This document shows positions 33,400 to 46,494 of a stretch of DNA of 64,000 nt, one piece after another. A program made the translations under genes and the position numbers. Numbering within the stretch: position 1 is the stretch's first letter; each line of letters starts with the position of its first letter. The DNA is from Inonotus obliquus (Eukaryota; Basidiomycota; Agaricomycetes; Hymenochaetales; Hymenochaetaceae), in the NCBI GenBank assembly GCA_032164295.1, contig JAJHTX010000005.1:62001-126000 (forward strand), written 5' to 3'. The notes under the pieces were generated by a model. It did not search any database and was not told where the DNA came from. It saw only the letters and a program-made list of their open reading frames with translations.

Positions 33400-34893
33400 A
33401 TGGCCTTGCTCCTTTCTGAGGCCGCCATCATCTCCACGACATTGGAGGCACTCCTATATGGTGAGCAACACTCGGATATCGATTTTCTTCTCAACTCACA
33501 TCTACATATCTACGTCTAGGCTTCTCCGTGTTGATGTGCATCCTCACCTTGTGGATTCTGTTGCAAAACCGGCGAGAGAGACAACCGAATTATGCTTTGA
33601 TTGTGTCAGCTGTTGCATTGGAACTTCTAGCTTTAGCGGTGAGTCTTTATTCTCTTGAGTTGCACCCAACATCAAGGAATTTATGGCACTCTTCACAAGG
33701 AACTCATAAATAACATTGCACGAACCTGGCAGGGCCTGGTGACTGTAGGACCTTTCCTAGAAGGCGGGCCAGAGCTCTTTTTCTTGGACGTCAGACACCA
33801 TACTTTCGTTATAAAGGGATGCCTCTACAATGCTCAGACACTAATTCTTGACGGTGTCGTTGTACGTCCAGACGACCCTACTTCAACGCAGCAACATAAA
33901 TCCCTTACTTTTCTTCCAGATATATCGGACATACATCGTTTGGCAGAGTTTCTATCCGGTTAGTATTCCCGTGTTGGGGTGGTGTGGATTGCTAGGTGCT
34001 GATCTTTATTCGTATACTTGTTTGGGGCATAAAGACTGAGGTGGTTAAATACGTTAAGCTGCTTCCATCGGTGCCAATGTGGCCCTAGCAACCGAGAGCC
34101 AGAACACGACCGATGTATTTGGAGGCGCCATCGGGGATTGGATAACTGCGGTGTATGCGTTAACTTTGGGGACCAACTTATCCGCATCCCGTAAGTCCCT
34201 CCCTTGTAGTCTTCATCCACCTTTTCCTATCCGCATATCTGACATGGAATGAAACAATGAACAAAGTCTTACTCGCATATCGTATCTGGAGTGTCAACGA
34301 CAAGGCTCTGAGATACAAGACTGGTGATAGGCTGACGCCCGTACTTCGGGCTGTCGTAGAATCAGGAGCAATATATTCCGCGACTATCATCATAGCACTC
34401 ATCCTGTTCCTCGCAAACTCCGTAGGTGTATATGTCATCCTGGACATGGTACGTCCAGTTCCTCCATTCTCTACACAGAAGTTCACCCAAGACTAACACG
34501 ACCGATTCACTTAAACCCCCTATCTCACACCCAAAAAAATAGATCTCACCAATTATCTGCATCGTATTCAACATGATCATCATCCGAATTGCTTTCGCAG
34601 CCGATAAAGTTCCAAGCGTTATAAGTGGCAGTCGACAAAACAACACGACACTCGATCACGGAGGCGCACATGAATCGAGAAGCGACGGACGGCGACGAGT
34701 ACGAGCATACACTTCCGATGGTCACGAACTCAAATCATTAGCAGTCGAGATCACCCGGTACATAGAAACCGATGCTGAAACTTCCTCGATCGCAGACGTG
34801 GACCGAGATCGAAAGTTTAACAACAGAGTGGACGACATTGAAGAAGGTTCATCCAATCATTCCAAGCCTCCCGCTTCTGGTCTTGCAATATAG
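33400..34893 (+). CDS. 7-TM membrane protein, basidiomycete paralogue family, copy A
   Basis: Seven exons (33400-33460, 33520-33638, 33700-33861, 33920-33995, 34059-34190, 34267-34448, 34543-34893) encode 360 residues. Hydrophobic helices include FSVLMCILTLWILL, ALIVSAVALELLALA, IYRTYIVWQSFYPV, VYALTLGTNLSAS, YSATIIIALILFLANS and ICIVFNMIIIR. A hydrophilic cytoplasmic tail of about 110 residues follows. Intron positions and phases match the paralogue at 43921-45334, which supports this gene model. The layout is like the large family of uncharacterised 7-TM proteins in Agaricomycetes (related in style to DUF6533/6534), where receptor-like roles are only speculated. No known ligand or catalytic motif. 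Confidence 0.82.
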
Positions 34894-37800
34894 AGAGAGA
34901 GAAAGAACAGTAGCTTTCCAAGATGACGACCTCTTATGCCTTTCACCTGAAATCCTCGCACGCTTTTTATTATACACTTTGCATTTACCGGCATGATGTT
35001 CTGTGAACTGTGTGCAACACCTTAGAAGTAGGTAGAAGGAAGATATGCAATCACACTGTATGCGAGTTTTTTTGCGCCGTCTTTCCTTTTAAAGACTACT
35101 TCTCCTCACGTGATGCTTTCTTCATTTTTACCCCATTTTTGAAACTTTTCCCTCCGGTCCGGTCGTCTAGCCCTTTCCCGGCACCACCTCCGCAACAAAT
35201 CTGCGCCGAAACAAGCCGAAACACTCATTCTGATTCGGCATTCGGCCGGAAACTGTCGCTGCCTTTCGCGGGTGCGGTGGGTGCTTACGTGATCGCTCGA
35301 TGCAAGCAAGTATCTTCTGCTGTACATTCAACTTTATCCCACAACATTCGCTTGTTACTATGATACGTCGATAAGGGCGCCGAATTCCGACTTCTCGCTC
35401 CGAACAGTCCATAGTATTGTGGCTACTGTACGTGTTCCCTACCCACTGAATACACATACACCTATAGCCGGCTCAGCATTCCCCGAAAATCAAGTAACGT
35501 AATTCCCGCGCATACAATACCGTCGGCATCGTTCCACTTTCATGTGGTTTAGTATCTACGACTTGCCTCAAAAGTAAAGTATGACGCTTTGGTGGCCTTT
35601 CTAATATATATCACGGATTTGATTGTATCCCTAACTTCGTTTCGTCTCTTCGGGAGGTTAGAGTTGTTGAGGACCTCGGAGAAAGGTTATGCTGATGAAA
35701 ACTCACGGATACTGAGAGATCGTCGATATGATCATAAAGAAGGAAAGGAAACATCACCTACCTCTCTCTGGCCGCCGTATTTTTGGTTCCGTTTAATAAT
35801 GAGATTCTTTAGCTCTTCGAGCGGAGCGATGTACAGTACGTACGTACGCACGAACTAAACAGCGAACACTCCAAGTAGACAAGCTTACGTCTAATCCATA
35901 ATCCACCTGGAACGGAGGGTTGGATTCGCTGACGTTCACGCTTGAGAAAAGGGTGGATATGGTATGGGTATGGTGGAGCTGTCTGCTGTAACGAATCCAT
36001 ACTTACTCCCTTTTAGCAGGCGATTCTTTAAAAGTTCCTTGCCCGGGTGATATCCAAAACCCAAGTCCAAGCCAAATACTCGGGAACATCTCAAAGGAAG
36101 CAGAAGGTGACCGCTCATAATTCACTTGGGATCATTGCCATTGCCGTCCATCGACTTTCATTCAACTTGAATCTGTACTCAGTTCATTGGACGCCCGTTA
36201 GCCGTGATTGTATTGGATTTGCAAAGGGTTCATTATGGATAGCACGTGTATAACTTTATACATGCATGAAGCATGTTTTCCTCGAGTTTTCGTACGTATA
36301 GTACGTCTGTTCGTTGAGAAGAAAGGCACAGAAATAAGAAACCGGTTTCGGTCGAGCTCCCTATCACCGAAGAAACACGCGTTTACCAGCAGCTTTGTGG
36401 GGCTTGGTGATGAGTGATTCTCATACACCACACTTCAATTGACCACCATCACCCCCTTTCTTCCCTCCAACCTATGAACAGGAGTCACTTGCCCTCGGAG
36501 TTTCAGGGATTCTCGAATTCAAGGATCCAGGGATCAGAATCGAGAGGAAGAAATAAAAGGAATGGAAAGCGGAGTAGCGAAAATTTAAGGAATCATATAT
36601 GTAATCGGGGAGAAGATCAATAATCATAAAAGAAAAAAAGAAGTCACTCATACAAACGTCCGTGCATATGCATAATTTCACTACCACCTCGAAATCACAC
36701 GCGAAGTGAAAAAGAAAATTAGAAGAAAGAATCCGGATCCGAGAGCCATCGACCTGGTGCTCTAGGTCAAGAATCGCTTAAGTTATGTGTCTGTGCACCC
36801 CGCTTGTACGCCATTAACGTACGTGTAAATATCCACGCTGAAGGTGGATTTCGTTTACTCCATTCCTGTTCCGCTTCCCCCGGATTGAGTGACGTAAGCA
36901 TAAGTGCATAACCACCCGACTCGAAACGAAACGAACTAACGAGCCACTCACACACACATGGCAATCACTGTTTCCATCCTCACCCTCATCCATACCATTG
37001 TCAATCGTTTCTTCTTTCCTATTCCGAGAATAAGTTTGACGAACGATAATGTTATCTCACACTCCACTCCATTTGCCTTGTGTTTGTAAAAGGGTACACA
37101 ACGTTTTTCTTCTATTTTATCTTTTATTGACCTTCGGTGAGAACGAAGAGGCGGCCGAGAGTGCTGTAAACACACGATTTGGTTTTAGGGGTAACACTGC
37201 ACCGCAGCCCCTCACACCTTTTATTCACAGAGTCACGGAGAAATGTGGAGCAAAATCGTCACAATAATACCCAAACCAATGCTTTCTGATGACGAACCCT
37301 TTGTTGAATCCGGCTTTCTTATATTGTAAATGGTTTCGACTTCGGATTCCAGTTTCCCGGGTCTCGGCTTCTGTTTGTCACCGTCCTCCGTGTCCATGTT
37401 TGCAAATAAAAATTCGACTCAGTGGGATCAAGAAGAACGAAAAGACGAGAGGAAGAGCGGGAGAAGTAAAGAAGTGTCCGTCGGAAATCAAGTGGATAAT
37501 CGTATACAATCATGCGTGTATTCAAGTTGCTACTGTAATATCCAAGAATCTGATGAGCGTGCGTGTATTTGGAGAAATGCATGTATGGAAAAGACCTGAG
37601 TGAAGCAGAATCGACGTGAAATAAATCGAAGAACGGAAGCAATTGAGGAGGGGTTGGATGAAACAAGGAAGTATTTTGCATCATAAAGTCATGTATCCGT
37701 GGTGCGTAATGCATGCGAAAGCAAAAGAATGATGGTGGTACAGAATAGAAATATGGAGTCATAAGCTTTTGAACGCATGTCATAAGCATGTCTGCTTCGC

Positions 37801-38509
37801 CCTGGTGATGAAAAAAGAAGTCAGTACGATGTCGACAGAAATGAGCATCTCTCGAACCGCAGTACAGGAGGAGTATGAATGAGAAATGAAGAAACAAACC
37901 AAGTAAAAGCCTAACCAACAGCAACTTCGCGAAACATAAAAAGGGGAAGAGAAGGTAATGGAAAGGAAAGCAACGTCCTCGGTGTACCTGGAAGATGAAA
38001 AATGTATATATCTACAGTGAAAACGTTTTTAGAGCTACAACGCGGTGAATGATATGACGTGTAGAGGGGGTAACGTGAAATGTCCTGGGAAGTAAACTGC
38101 GCCGGTACCTGGATATATTTTGAACAAGGGAAACGTGAAAGAGAGGGCGTTACCATGTGACGAACGTGCGGAGTCTCGAGAAATATAACAACAAAGATTA
38201 TGAGGAGAATAATACCACCAACTGTCCGACACCTATGCCTAGAATGGACGAAAACCAAGGGCTGCGATACAAAAGAAGACAGGAATAATGCGAGAACAAT
38301 TAAAAACAGGTACGAAAAAGGACGGGATGAGAGCTGTATATCGGCATTCGACAAGGACAAGTTCCAATTCGACAACCAGAATAGATCGCAAGGTACCCAT
38401 GCCCAGCGCAAGAACCCGTTGAGAGGGGGCGCAGTATATTTTAGTTCATCGGAGTGGCGCGCGACAGGTACGATTCACAGAATCATGAAATTGTAAGCAG
38501 GGAGGACAA
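34894..38509. other. long gene-poor region
   Basis: About 3.6 kb without a supportable gene. Long open frames at 37319-37924 and 37911-38411 (minus) are rich in Phe/Ser/His/Leu and look like translated low-complexity DNA; they lie 3' of the gene ending at 38510 and may be untranslated sequence. No repeats recognised. Confidence 0.4.
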
Positions 38510-40945
38510 TCACGTATGTCTCGATCCTGATCCTGATCCAGGGCCAGGAGCAGCAGATCCGGGGAATCCGGTCCACCCATGGTGATACGCATGTGAAGGT
38601 TGTGTATGATGTTGCGAAGGATTTGGAGTATGCGGGCTTAGTGTTGGCGTGAGCGGACTGCCCAGAGATAAAGCGAGTGGGAGGCTGGGCGTGGAGTGAG
38701 TTTGGGTAAGCCGCTTTCGGGGTGGCTGTGGAGCCGAATCCTGTCTCGGGACAAAGGCAAAGAAGAAAACGAGGTCGGGATCAGCGCGAGGAAGGTTCAT
38801 GATGAGCGAATGGAAATTAACGAGTTCTGATTTTGAACTTACATTGCCATGTTCTATTCGAAATGAAAGGGGGAGTCATCAGGGTGCGCTTCATTTCCGG
38901 TTGCGCGGCGCTGCGTACCTGCGAGAGCAGACATATGTTGGTGTGCCTGATGGTGCGCCGATGCAGATGCGTCCCATTCGCGAGCATGTTTCCTTTGTGG
39001 ACTCGCGACTCGAGTGACTGCGTGCATTATAGCTGCCTGATGGTTATCCATCAAGTAGAGAGTGAAAACACGTTAGTTCTGATCCCTTTCAAGACGATAG
39101 AGGGTAACGCCTGGAGGCAGCGTAGAGGGCGACACTTGCAAAGCGAAAAGATCTTACCTCGCTTTCGGAAGCCACCCCAGGTCCGGAGGCAGTCGTCCAG
39201 TCCTCGGTGCCACGATTCCCACTTCCACCTGGTCCAAGCATCTCAGTAGCAAAGCGCTGGCCAGTAGCGAGGTCCATGTTCAGGCCTCCTGGTGCGCTGG
39301 AGACGGAGATGCTCGATGCAGGACGTTGCGGCGGGCCTTGGAATGACTGACTTACCCCTGTCCATGGCTGATAGACGTGGGTCTGATGGTAGGGGACTAG
39401 CTGTTGGGGATGCTGGTGCTGTTGGAGATGTTGTGGTTGCTGGTGAGCTTGTGGTCCAGAGGTCATAGCGCGTACAGCGGCGTACACTCTCTCCTGATCG
39501 AAGGCTCCATTTGGCGCTGACGTTGCGATCGGAGTCGTTGTAGTCGAGGTCGTTTGCACCGTTCCATGTCCTTGTGTTTGCTGCCGCGGGTGTATTTGCG
39601 TGTGAATCTGCAAGTTACTGGAGTGTCCAGGCGCGGGTGGTGCGGCTGTTATCCCACACCAAGAATGGGTGTTAGGAAGGGAAGAAGAAGGGAAAAGAGG
39701 GTGAGGAAAGAGTAGTCAGAAGAGCAGCGAAGGAGGGGGATTCAAATACCATTTAATTGAATTCGCTAATACGTACTGCTGGAGCCGGGAGCGGATGCGG
39801 ACTGCTGCGCAAAGACGTGGACTAGAGGTAGGAGAGACACGCGGGCATCAGCGAGGCACATTGAACGACCGGTTATGTAAGGTGATTCAGAAACGGGGAA
39901 GGGGGGGGATTGATCTAAAGACGCCGCAGAGGGAAAAAAACAACTAGAACGTACTTAGTTCGTCCAGCCGTTCTTCAGCGCGGGTGACTTCTGCCTCCAA
40001 GATACGTTCTTGCTCAGTACAGTGCTTGTAGCGTTCAAGGGCGTCTTGGGAGGTTGTGCGAGCGGCCCTTAAGCGCGAGCGGGACTGACGAAGCGTGTTC
40101 TCTGTGGGAATTGATGTGTCAGTACACTATGGGTCAAGGGGGAAACTACAATGGGAGCGGGTTTACGCACGCGCGGCCTCTATTCTATGTAACAGGTCAG
40201 TAGAAGATGAGGAAGGGTCTGATGGGAGTTTAGACCAAGTAGGAGAGGACGATGGCCCCGCACGGCTTGCTGGACGTATCAGCGTAGCGTTCATTATTAT
40301 ATTTGATTCCGTTACTACGCGAGAGGAAAGAAATAGAAAAGCGCACGTACTAGATAGTGCGGAGACGGGACTCTTTAGCGGGCCGGAAACACTCTCGGGT
40401 GACCCGCGAGCATCTTGGTCTTCGTCGGCAAGGTCTTCAGGCGGAATATGGTGCTGCTCGCTGCGCGGAAGGCCGCGGAGGCGAGGGTTATGAGGAATGC
40501 CTGAGCGTTGACGCTCGATAAAACCTCGCATAAACATGAACTCGAGGTTATCGGGCATGATATACGGCGGGCCCGTAATCTCACCCTTCTGGAGAAGGAG
40601 CTCGAGATGGCCCATAGCCTTGTCCTTGAGCTGCTGAAGCCATTCATGGAGCTCCATATGGTCCTGGTCCGCACGCGCGTCGTAGTCCTGTCTGCGACGC
40701 GCCTTGCGCCAGTAAGTCTTTGTCTCCTTGAGAGCACGCTGGACCTCATTATCGAGCATGCGATACCAAACTGTTGCAGTTGGGTTGAGCTTGACGGCGA
40801 GGACGCCGGGCTGTACGCGCAGCTGGAGGATAGCTCTGCCCTGTTCATCTGGAGGGCCGAGGACGCCTTTTGAGCCTTGATTACCGCGTGTCGCACCGCG
40901 CGATACGTTACCGAGCTCTGGCCAGGGTAAATCATCAGTGATCAT
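38510..40945 (-). CDS. conserved-looking protein with helical N-terminus, coiled coil and Gln/His-rich tail
   Basis: Multi-exon gene from ATG 40945 (MITDDLPWPELGNVSRG). Exon 1 (40351-40945) encodes a charged, mostly helical segment with QPGVLAVKLNPTATVWYRML and WLQQLKDKAMGHLELLLQKG. Exon 2 (from 40269) is Ser-rich, ending LLHRIEAA. Exon 3 is a coiled coil with SRSRLRAARTTSQDALERY and ILEAEVTRAEERLDEL. Later exons near 39613 and 39054 are Gln/His/Pro-rich (QHLQQHQHPQQL), and a final Pro/Ser-rich exon ends GSGSGSRHT at 38510. The architecture suggests a scaffold or nuclear regulatory protein, but no named domain is recognised. Several 3' exon borders are uncertain. Confidence 0.65.
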
Positions 40946-43920
40946 GGCTAGGAGTGGAAGGAGAGATGTTGGGATTGATGAGACGATGAGAAGGAAGAAG
41001 GAAACAACTAAGCAAGGGTGCGTGTGTGATGATTTTGTTTTGATATGATATAGCAGGAGCACGCACGGCACAAGCACGAGTGAAGAGGATGAGAAAAAAG
41101 GGAGGGGGTAGAAGTACCCAAAGACCAGGCACTGGGCTGAACGTGTTGGTTGGAGGATGATGAAAATCAATAAAAAATAAATGATGCGCCGATCTCTGTA
41201 AAGTCTAAAGGACCAAGATAGAAAGAAGCCTCTACGATCGAAACGGCAACATCCCCCTCAATCCCCTCAATTGCTCCGATGCTTAGATGACGTTGGAGCA
41301 CCACAACTACCCCACATTTTCTCCCACGGCCTCCTTAGCCACAATTCACCCCTCCTTCTCCCGTTGGAGACTCATTTATTCATACTCAGCCCATGGAGGA
41401 ACTCGAAGGGAGCAGTCTTGGCTGACGTAATCGTCATCCATCTCCCCTATCATGGAGCGTCGATCATCCTCCACGCGATTCCCACGCGACACGTCACACA
41501 AAACTCTATCTTTTTTGTACCCTGTCACCTCCTGTCACGCATCCAATGCGCAATGTCCCCCGCTCCACTTGATTCGCCGATCCCAGATACCGAGAGAACA
41601 CTCCGTCAATCGGAAGCCTCTAACCGACTCCAATCCTACTCGCCGGCCTATCATCACCCTCGATGGTGTTCCGTGCCAGCTGTTTGGACTCGGTCTGCTC
41701 GGACTCGGTCATGTCCGTCCGTACTTGTACGTGTTGCGTATCGTGTTCCTTCTTGGAGAGGAGAACCCATCGCCAGGCACGGCCCGAGGATTTACAATGC
41801 ACGCGTAAACAAACTAGAAGCCACAGAAGCTCTCACTCCACCCCTTCAAACTTTCAATCCCTGGCTGCATTCACTGGTCCAGTATTCTCAAGGTTTCTAT
41901 GAACGAGGTCATGCTGCCTCTGTCGTTCTCCGCCGATTTTTCCTTGGTCTCATTACCACCGATACGCAATCATCTCCTTTTTTTGCCACGACTTCTTCCG
42001 CCTCGGAGGAAACACGCCCGACTCTTCTCAGAGCTTAACCTTCGCTTGCATGAAACAGTGTCACGGTTGCTCAATGACTAGCTATGTGCTTCAGTGTCTT
42101 TCGATTCATCCGAGGTCACCGAACCGAATACATTGGTGGCTCGACATTTTCCAATCATCCAGCAACGACGGAAAGCTCAGAACCGGGCCGCATGTGGAAC
42201 CCTGCACTATCTTTGGCCTTTGGCGTCTCCACCTACCGTAATCCTCCAAAGATAGAAGCTTGAAAGCGGGCCGGCAAGGAAGAAAAAAGTCGTCTCGACT
42301 ATTATTGTGATCACATCTTTCTTTGCGTTTCAAGGAAGATTTAGTCTAACTAGGCTAACTTTTTCACCCACCGTTCGGAGAAGTCGGAGAGTAAGATGAA
42401 CTATTCCAACCGAGGAGCAGTTGGTTCGATCATGATATGCATCGCTCGGAAGATTGTAGTTCTTCATCGATCGGGGAACACATGATGGTCATCACTTCTT
42501 TCCAGGAGGACATCAGGACGGCTGTCTTTTCTCTCTGATTGCTCTTTTCGGCTGAGCGTTATTCCTATGTAGCGGCACAACTGTGGCCGAAAAACACATC
42601 TACGGTACCTGCACTAGACCGGAAAGCATCCCCCTCCCGCGCGACGGACCTAAATCCGAAAAAAAAACGCCTTCATTCGCTCGAGGAAACCATCTACTGC
42701 ATCTATCTGATATCAATCAGATACTCTAAAGAAGACGTTTGATTGACCGAAGAGCAAGGCATTAAGAAGCTACCGACACAGTCCAAGTCTTCATCTTCGC
42801 TGCTAGGTCTTCCATATTGTTACCCAAATCTGTTCTAATCCAGACACAGAACATTCGTGCATGCCTTTTCGTACGTATTGGAAGTCGAATTTCTTGACTC
42901 CTAAAGCTCACGTTTGCACATTGCAAACCTTCTAATGTTCGACTCCAGGATTCTAGCGTCTGATACCCATTCTTAAGATCCAAAACTTGCATGTGCATGA
43001 TCATCGCTCTGCTTGGTCATCTAGAATCACCTGTGTATCTATCGCGGTTCCTTCAATACACAATCTTTGATTCTCTACGGTATTCTGTCTCTCCTTGGTT
43101 CTGTCGGACTCCTAAATCTCTTCTGGAACTCAGAACTAAGTTTAATCAGTGATTTAAGCCGTAGACGGGTCTCTGTTGAAGTATTTCTTTTCTTTAAGCT
43201 TTCCGCGGGTTAGTTGTACCGGTTGCCACAAAACGCTACCGTCTACCCGTGGCCTATTATAGTTAGTCAATAGAAGTGATCATGAGAGAGTGGTGTGACC
43301 GCGAGAAGGGATGAGTCATCATTCTATGATTCCATATCCTCGTGGCATGTCATACTCTAACACCACACGAAAGTGTATGTATCCCCGACGGTACTGTATG
43401 CGCGAGTTACGTTAGTCAATTTTCGGGAACTGTTGTGCCGGCCCGGCTATACTTAGGTGAGGTGGATATGTATTCAGTGGATGGGGAGGGTGCACGTACA
43501 GTAGCCACAACACTAATGGACTGTTGGAGTGTGAACAGCTTCTCGTGGCGTCCTTATCAACGTACATGTATATTGTGGGGTAAAGTACACAATGCAGAGG
43601 AAAACTTAGAGTATCGTATCGCAAAGACTGTTCACGTAAGCACCGGACCATCTCCGCACCGCGACAGCAGCCGTAGCGGCACCCGTGAGAAGGACACTTT
43701 CGGCACGGACTCGACGAGGGAAAGGAGTGGGAAAGGTTTGAAAAATAAGTGGCACGGCGGGCAAATCAGGATGGAGGTGAGGTCATGATTATATAATATA
43801 ACCTTCAAGAATCGGTTCTAGCATCTTCGTACACTAATATCCGTGTCCTTATTCTACAGTAATTTCTGACTGTACATCCAGAGATACAGTGAAAGGAGGT
43901 GAGCGTAAGTGGTAGCGTCA
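40946..43920. other. long gene-poor region with one open frame
   Basis: A plus-strand frame is open from about 41271 to 42038, with its first ATG at 41553 (MSPAPLDSPIPDTERTL, 161 codons). It lies just upstream of the divergent gene at 40945, shows no domain, and competes with equally open overlapping frames, so I do not call it a gene. The remainder to 43920 shows nothing I can support; a frame at 43342-43788 lacks an ATG start. Confidence 0.4.
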
Positions 43921-45334
43921 CTAAACAGCTGAGGTGGTTGAGCGTTTCGATGAGTCTGCCTCATCGTGCTCAAGTTTTCCATCACCTATAGAGTTCCCAT
44001 CAACGTCCGTTTCGACATGTCGTGTTATTTGAACTGCGAGGGATTTGAGTTCGTGTCCATCAGAACCATAAGCTCGGACGCGACGACTCCTGTCGTGCCG
44101 TGATTCCATTCCAGTACGTTCAATTGTTGTGGTGGGTTGTCCGGAACCGGATAGGATAGGTGGAAGCTTATCGGATGCGAATGCAACGCGGATGATGATC
44201 ATGTTGAATACGATGCAGATAATTGGCGAGGTCTTTTCAGGTGTAAGTTCACCGCGGTTAGTCCTCTTCTAAGTTCTCCATGCTTTAGATGCTAGTGAAA
44301 AGGACGCACCATGTTTAGTACCACATATACGCCTAAAGAGTTGGCGAGGAACAGAATCAATGCAATGGTGACAGTCGCTGAGTATAGCGATCCGGATTCG
44401 ACGACGGCATGAAGGACTGGTTTCAGCCGATTGCTAGTGCGATAATTTGCGGTTCCGCGATTCACGGACCAGATTCGATATGCGAGAAGGACTTATTGCA
44501 GTTCGTTTAATGATCAATCACGGCCAAATTACACCGCAGGTTTACTCACTGGAAGCTGATAGGTTGGTTCCTAGCGTTAACGCATAAATAGCAGTAATCC
44601 ACGCGGCCGTAGCATCGTCAAATATGTTCCTCATGAACAAATGATTGGAAGCAATCACGGCGGCTTTCGGGTGAGTCCATGAGCTAGCTATTCACCCTGA
44701 TCTACCAACACAGATCATACCTAGCAAAGCGCACCACCCCATGATGGGAAGTATGACTGGAAGTATACTGCTCCAGACCACGTACGTTCGATAAATCTAA
44801 CACGCAATTCAACGAAGACCTCAGTGATAGATATCAGATAAGCGCACTTACAACAACACCGTCCAGGATGAGCGTTTGAGTGCCATAGAGAACGCCTTTG
44901 ACGACATTGGTGGGATGCGATATGTCCAGAAGGTAAAGCTCGGAACCACCAGACATATTGGGTCCGACAGTGATGAAGGCTTGCCACAGTCGCACAATAT
45001 TAACGATAAGCTCCTGAAATTCGGTACGTTTCTACACGCATATTGTCTTTCAAACCAGACGAACAATGTACTCACTGCTAACGCCAAAACCTGAATTACG
45101 CATGCTGCACCTACCAGCCAATAGTTCGGGTTACGATCTTCCCGACTTTGCAGGAGAATCCACATGGTTACAATGAACATCAGGATTGAGAAACCTGTTC
45201 ATCTCAGTCAGTCTCCTTCATTCTTCAAACCAAGCGAAAGTCCGTCGGGAGCAGAGTATCATCTCCCACTGACCATATAGGAACGCCTGCATCGTGACGC
45301 CAATAAGCTCTGCTTCAGACAGCGAGAACGGCAT
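43921..45334 (-). CDS. 7-TM membrane protein, basidiomycete paralogue family, copy B
   Basis: Paralogue of the gene at 33400-34893, in opposite orientation. It starts at ATG 45334 (MPFSLSEAELIGVTMQAFLYG). Exons 1 (45274-45334, 61 nt) and 2 (45076-45194, 119 nt) have exactly the same lengths as in copy A, and later phases also agree. Matching segments are FSILMFIVTMWILLQSRED, QTLILDGVVIYRTYVVWSS, VILPIMGWCALL, IYALTLGTNLSAS, LLAYRIWSVNR, YSATVTIALILFLANSLGVY and ICIVFNMIIIRVAFASDKLP. The cytoplasmic tail has the shared string DGHELKSLAVQITRHVETD and ends SSKRSTTSAV. Function unknown; membrane receptor- or transporter-like topology is inferred. Confidence 0.83.
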
Positions 45335-46494
45335 CTTGATCTTGACTTCAAGGTGAGGGTAAGCAAAGTAGCAAACGGTTTTACATTATCTCTGACCACT
45401 AACCTTTATAGCATCCCACCCAAAAGCCTGAAAAAGAAGGACGACGAGAAGAACAAGCAAGGCTATCATCATGGAGCGAAAACCCTAAATATTCATACTC
45501 GCCTAAACGGTCAGGTCCAACATAATCAGGGGTATCATTCATCTGTTGCCTATAATTGGTCGAGATGGTCTAAAGGTACCAGCAGAAATTTCTGTAGATG
45601 AAATCCAAGCTTTGAAGCCGACTTCGGCAGGACGAAAATCATTCGTTGGTATCCTTCAATATTCTTCGACGGAAACCTTCTTATCGACGCATATCGCATG
45701 GGATCGGTCGAGACTTGACTTAGAATGTTGTGATCTGGATATGTTATCATCGTCTCCTCCGAGAATTTCGGTGACCTGCCGTCACAATCCCACAGTGTCC
45801 AACAACACACAGTTTTTTGGACATTGTTGCAGCTTGCTGGCCGGAAGATACCCATACCCCATAATGCGGCAATTGAAGAAAGACCAAAGCCTGATTAGGT
45901 AAGGATCGTTTTGCGGTGCCGATGCTCGCACTGTTTTGTTTGTCTTGGATCACAGGTTCGTTTGTACCTTCAAATTCGTACCTTCGATAAAACCATCTGA
46001 TAAAGCCCCTGGTGTCTCTCGACATACACTCCAATTTCAATCCCTTTGACCACACCCATGTTTTCACCTCTACGGTGTTGACGGAATTAATCACAGACAA
46101 TTGACAGGTTCTTTAAAGTTATTCACTGGTAGGAGGATGTCCGCCTGGTTCGCCGCTCTAGACTCGGAATCACCTGCATATCGCGTTACTCGGTTCGGTT
46201 GAAGGCTTTTCACCATAATCGAGTGGTGTTTCCAAGTCAAGTCTCCTTTGAGGCAATAATTTGAGGCACTTCTTGAGACTTAATGACAAATCGGCACTTG
46301 GCAGTTTTGTATTGTTATCTATTCATGTCTTAGAATGTCTTATACCCGCATTGGCGGTTGGCTTGACCTAGTAATTTTTTAACGACTACTACGAACACTG
46401 CTATCAGAGTATTTGTCCTCCGAGGCAACATAGTTTCAATGGTTTCGTTTATCTAGGCTGTGGAGACTGTTTATGGTATGTAACTTCAATCTGG
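45335..46494. other. intergenic region
   Basis: No gene supported. Overlapping frames on both strands around 45546-46100 show no domain pattern. Confidence 0.4.

Noticed and set aside
37319..38411. Two long minus-strand frames rich in Phe, Ser, His and Leu
   Set aside because: Low-complexity composition, no domain or splice partners; most likely 3' flank of the gene ending at 38510.
41271..42038. 255-codon plus-strand open frame
   Set aside because: Begins at TTG, first ATG only at 41553, lies in the upstream region of a divergent gene, and overlapping frames are equally open; composition looks like translated C/T-rich promoter DNA.
43342..43788. 148-codon plus-strand frame
   Set aside because: Starts at GTG without ATG context and shows no family pattern; no intron-linked extension found.
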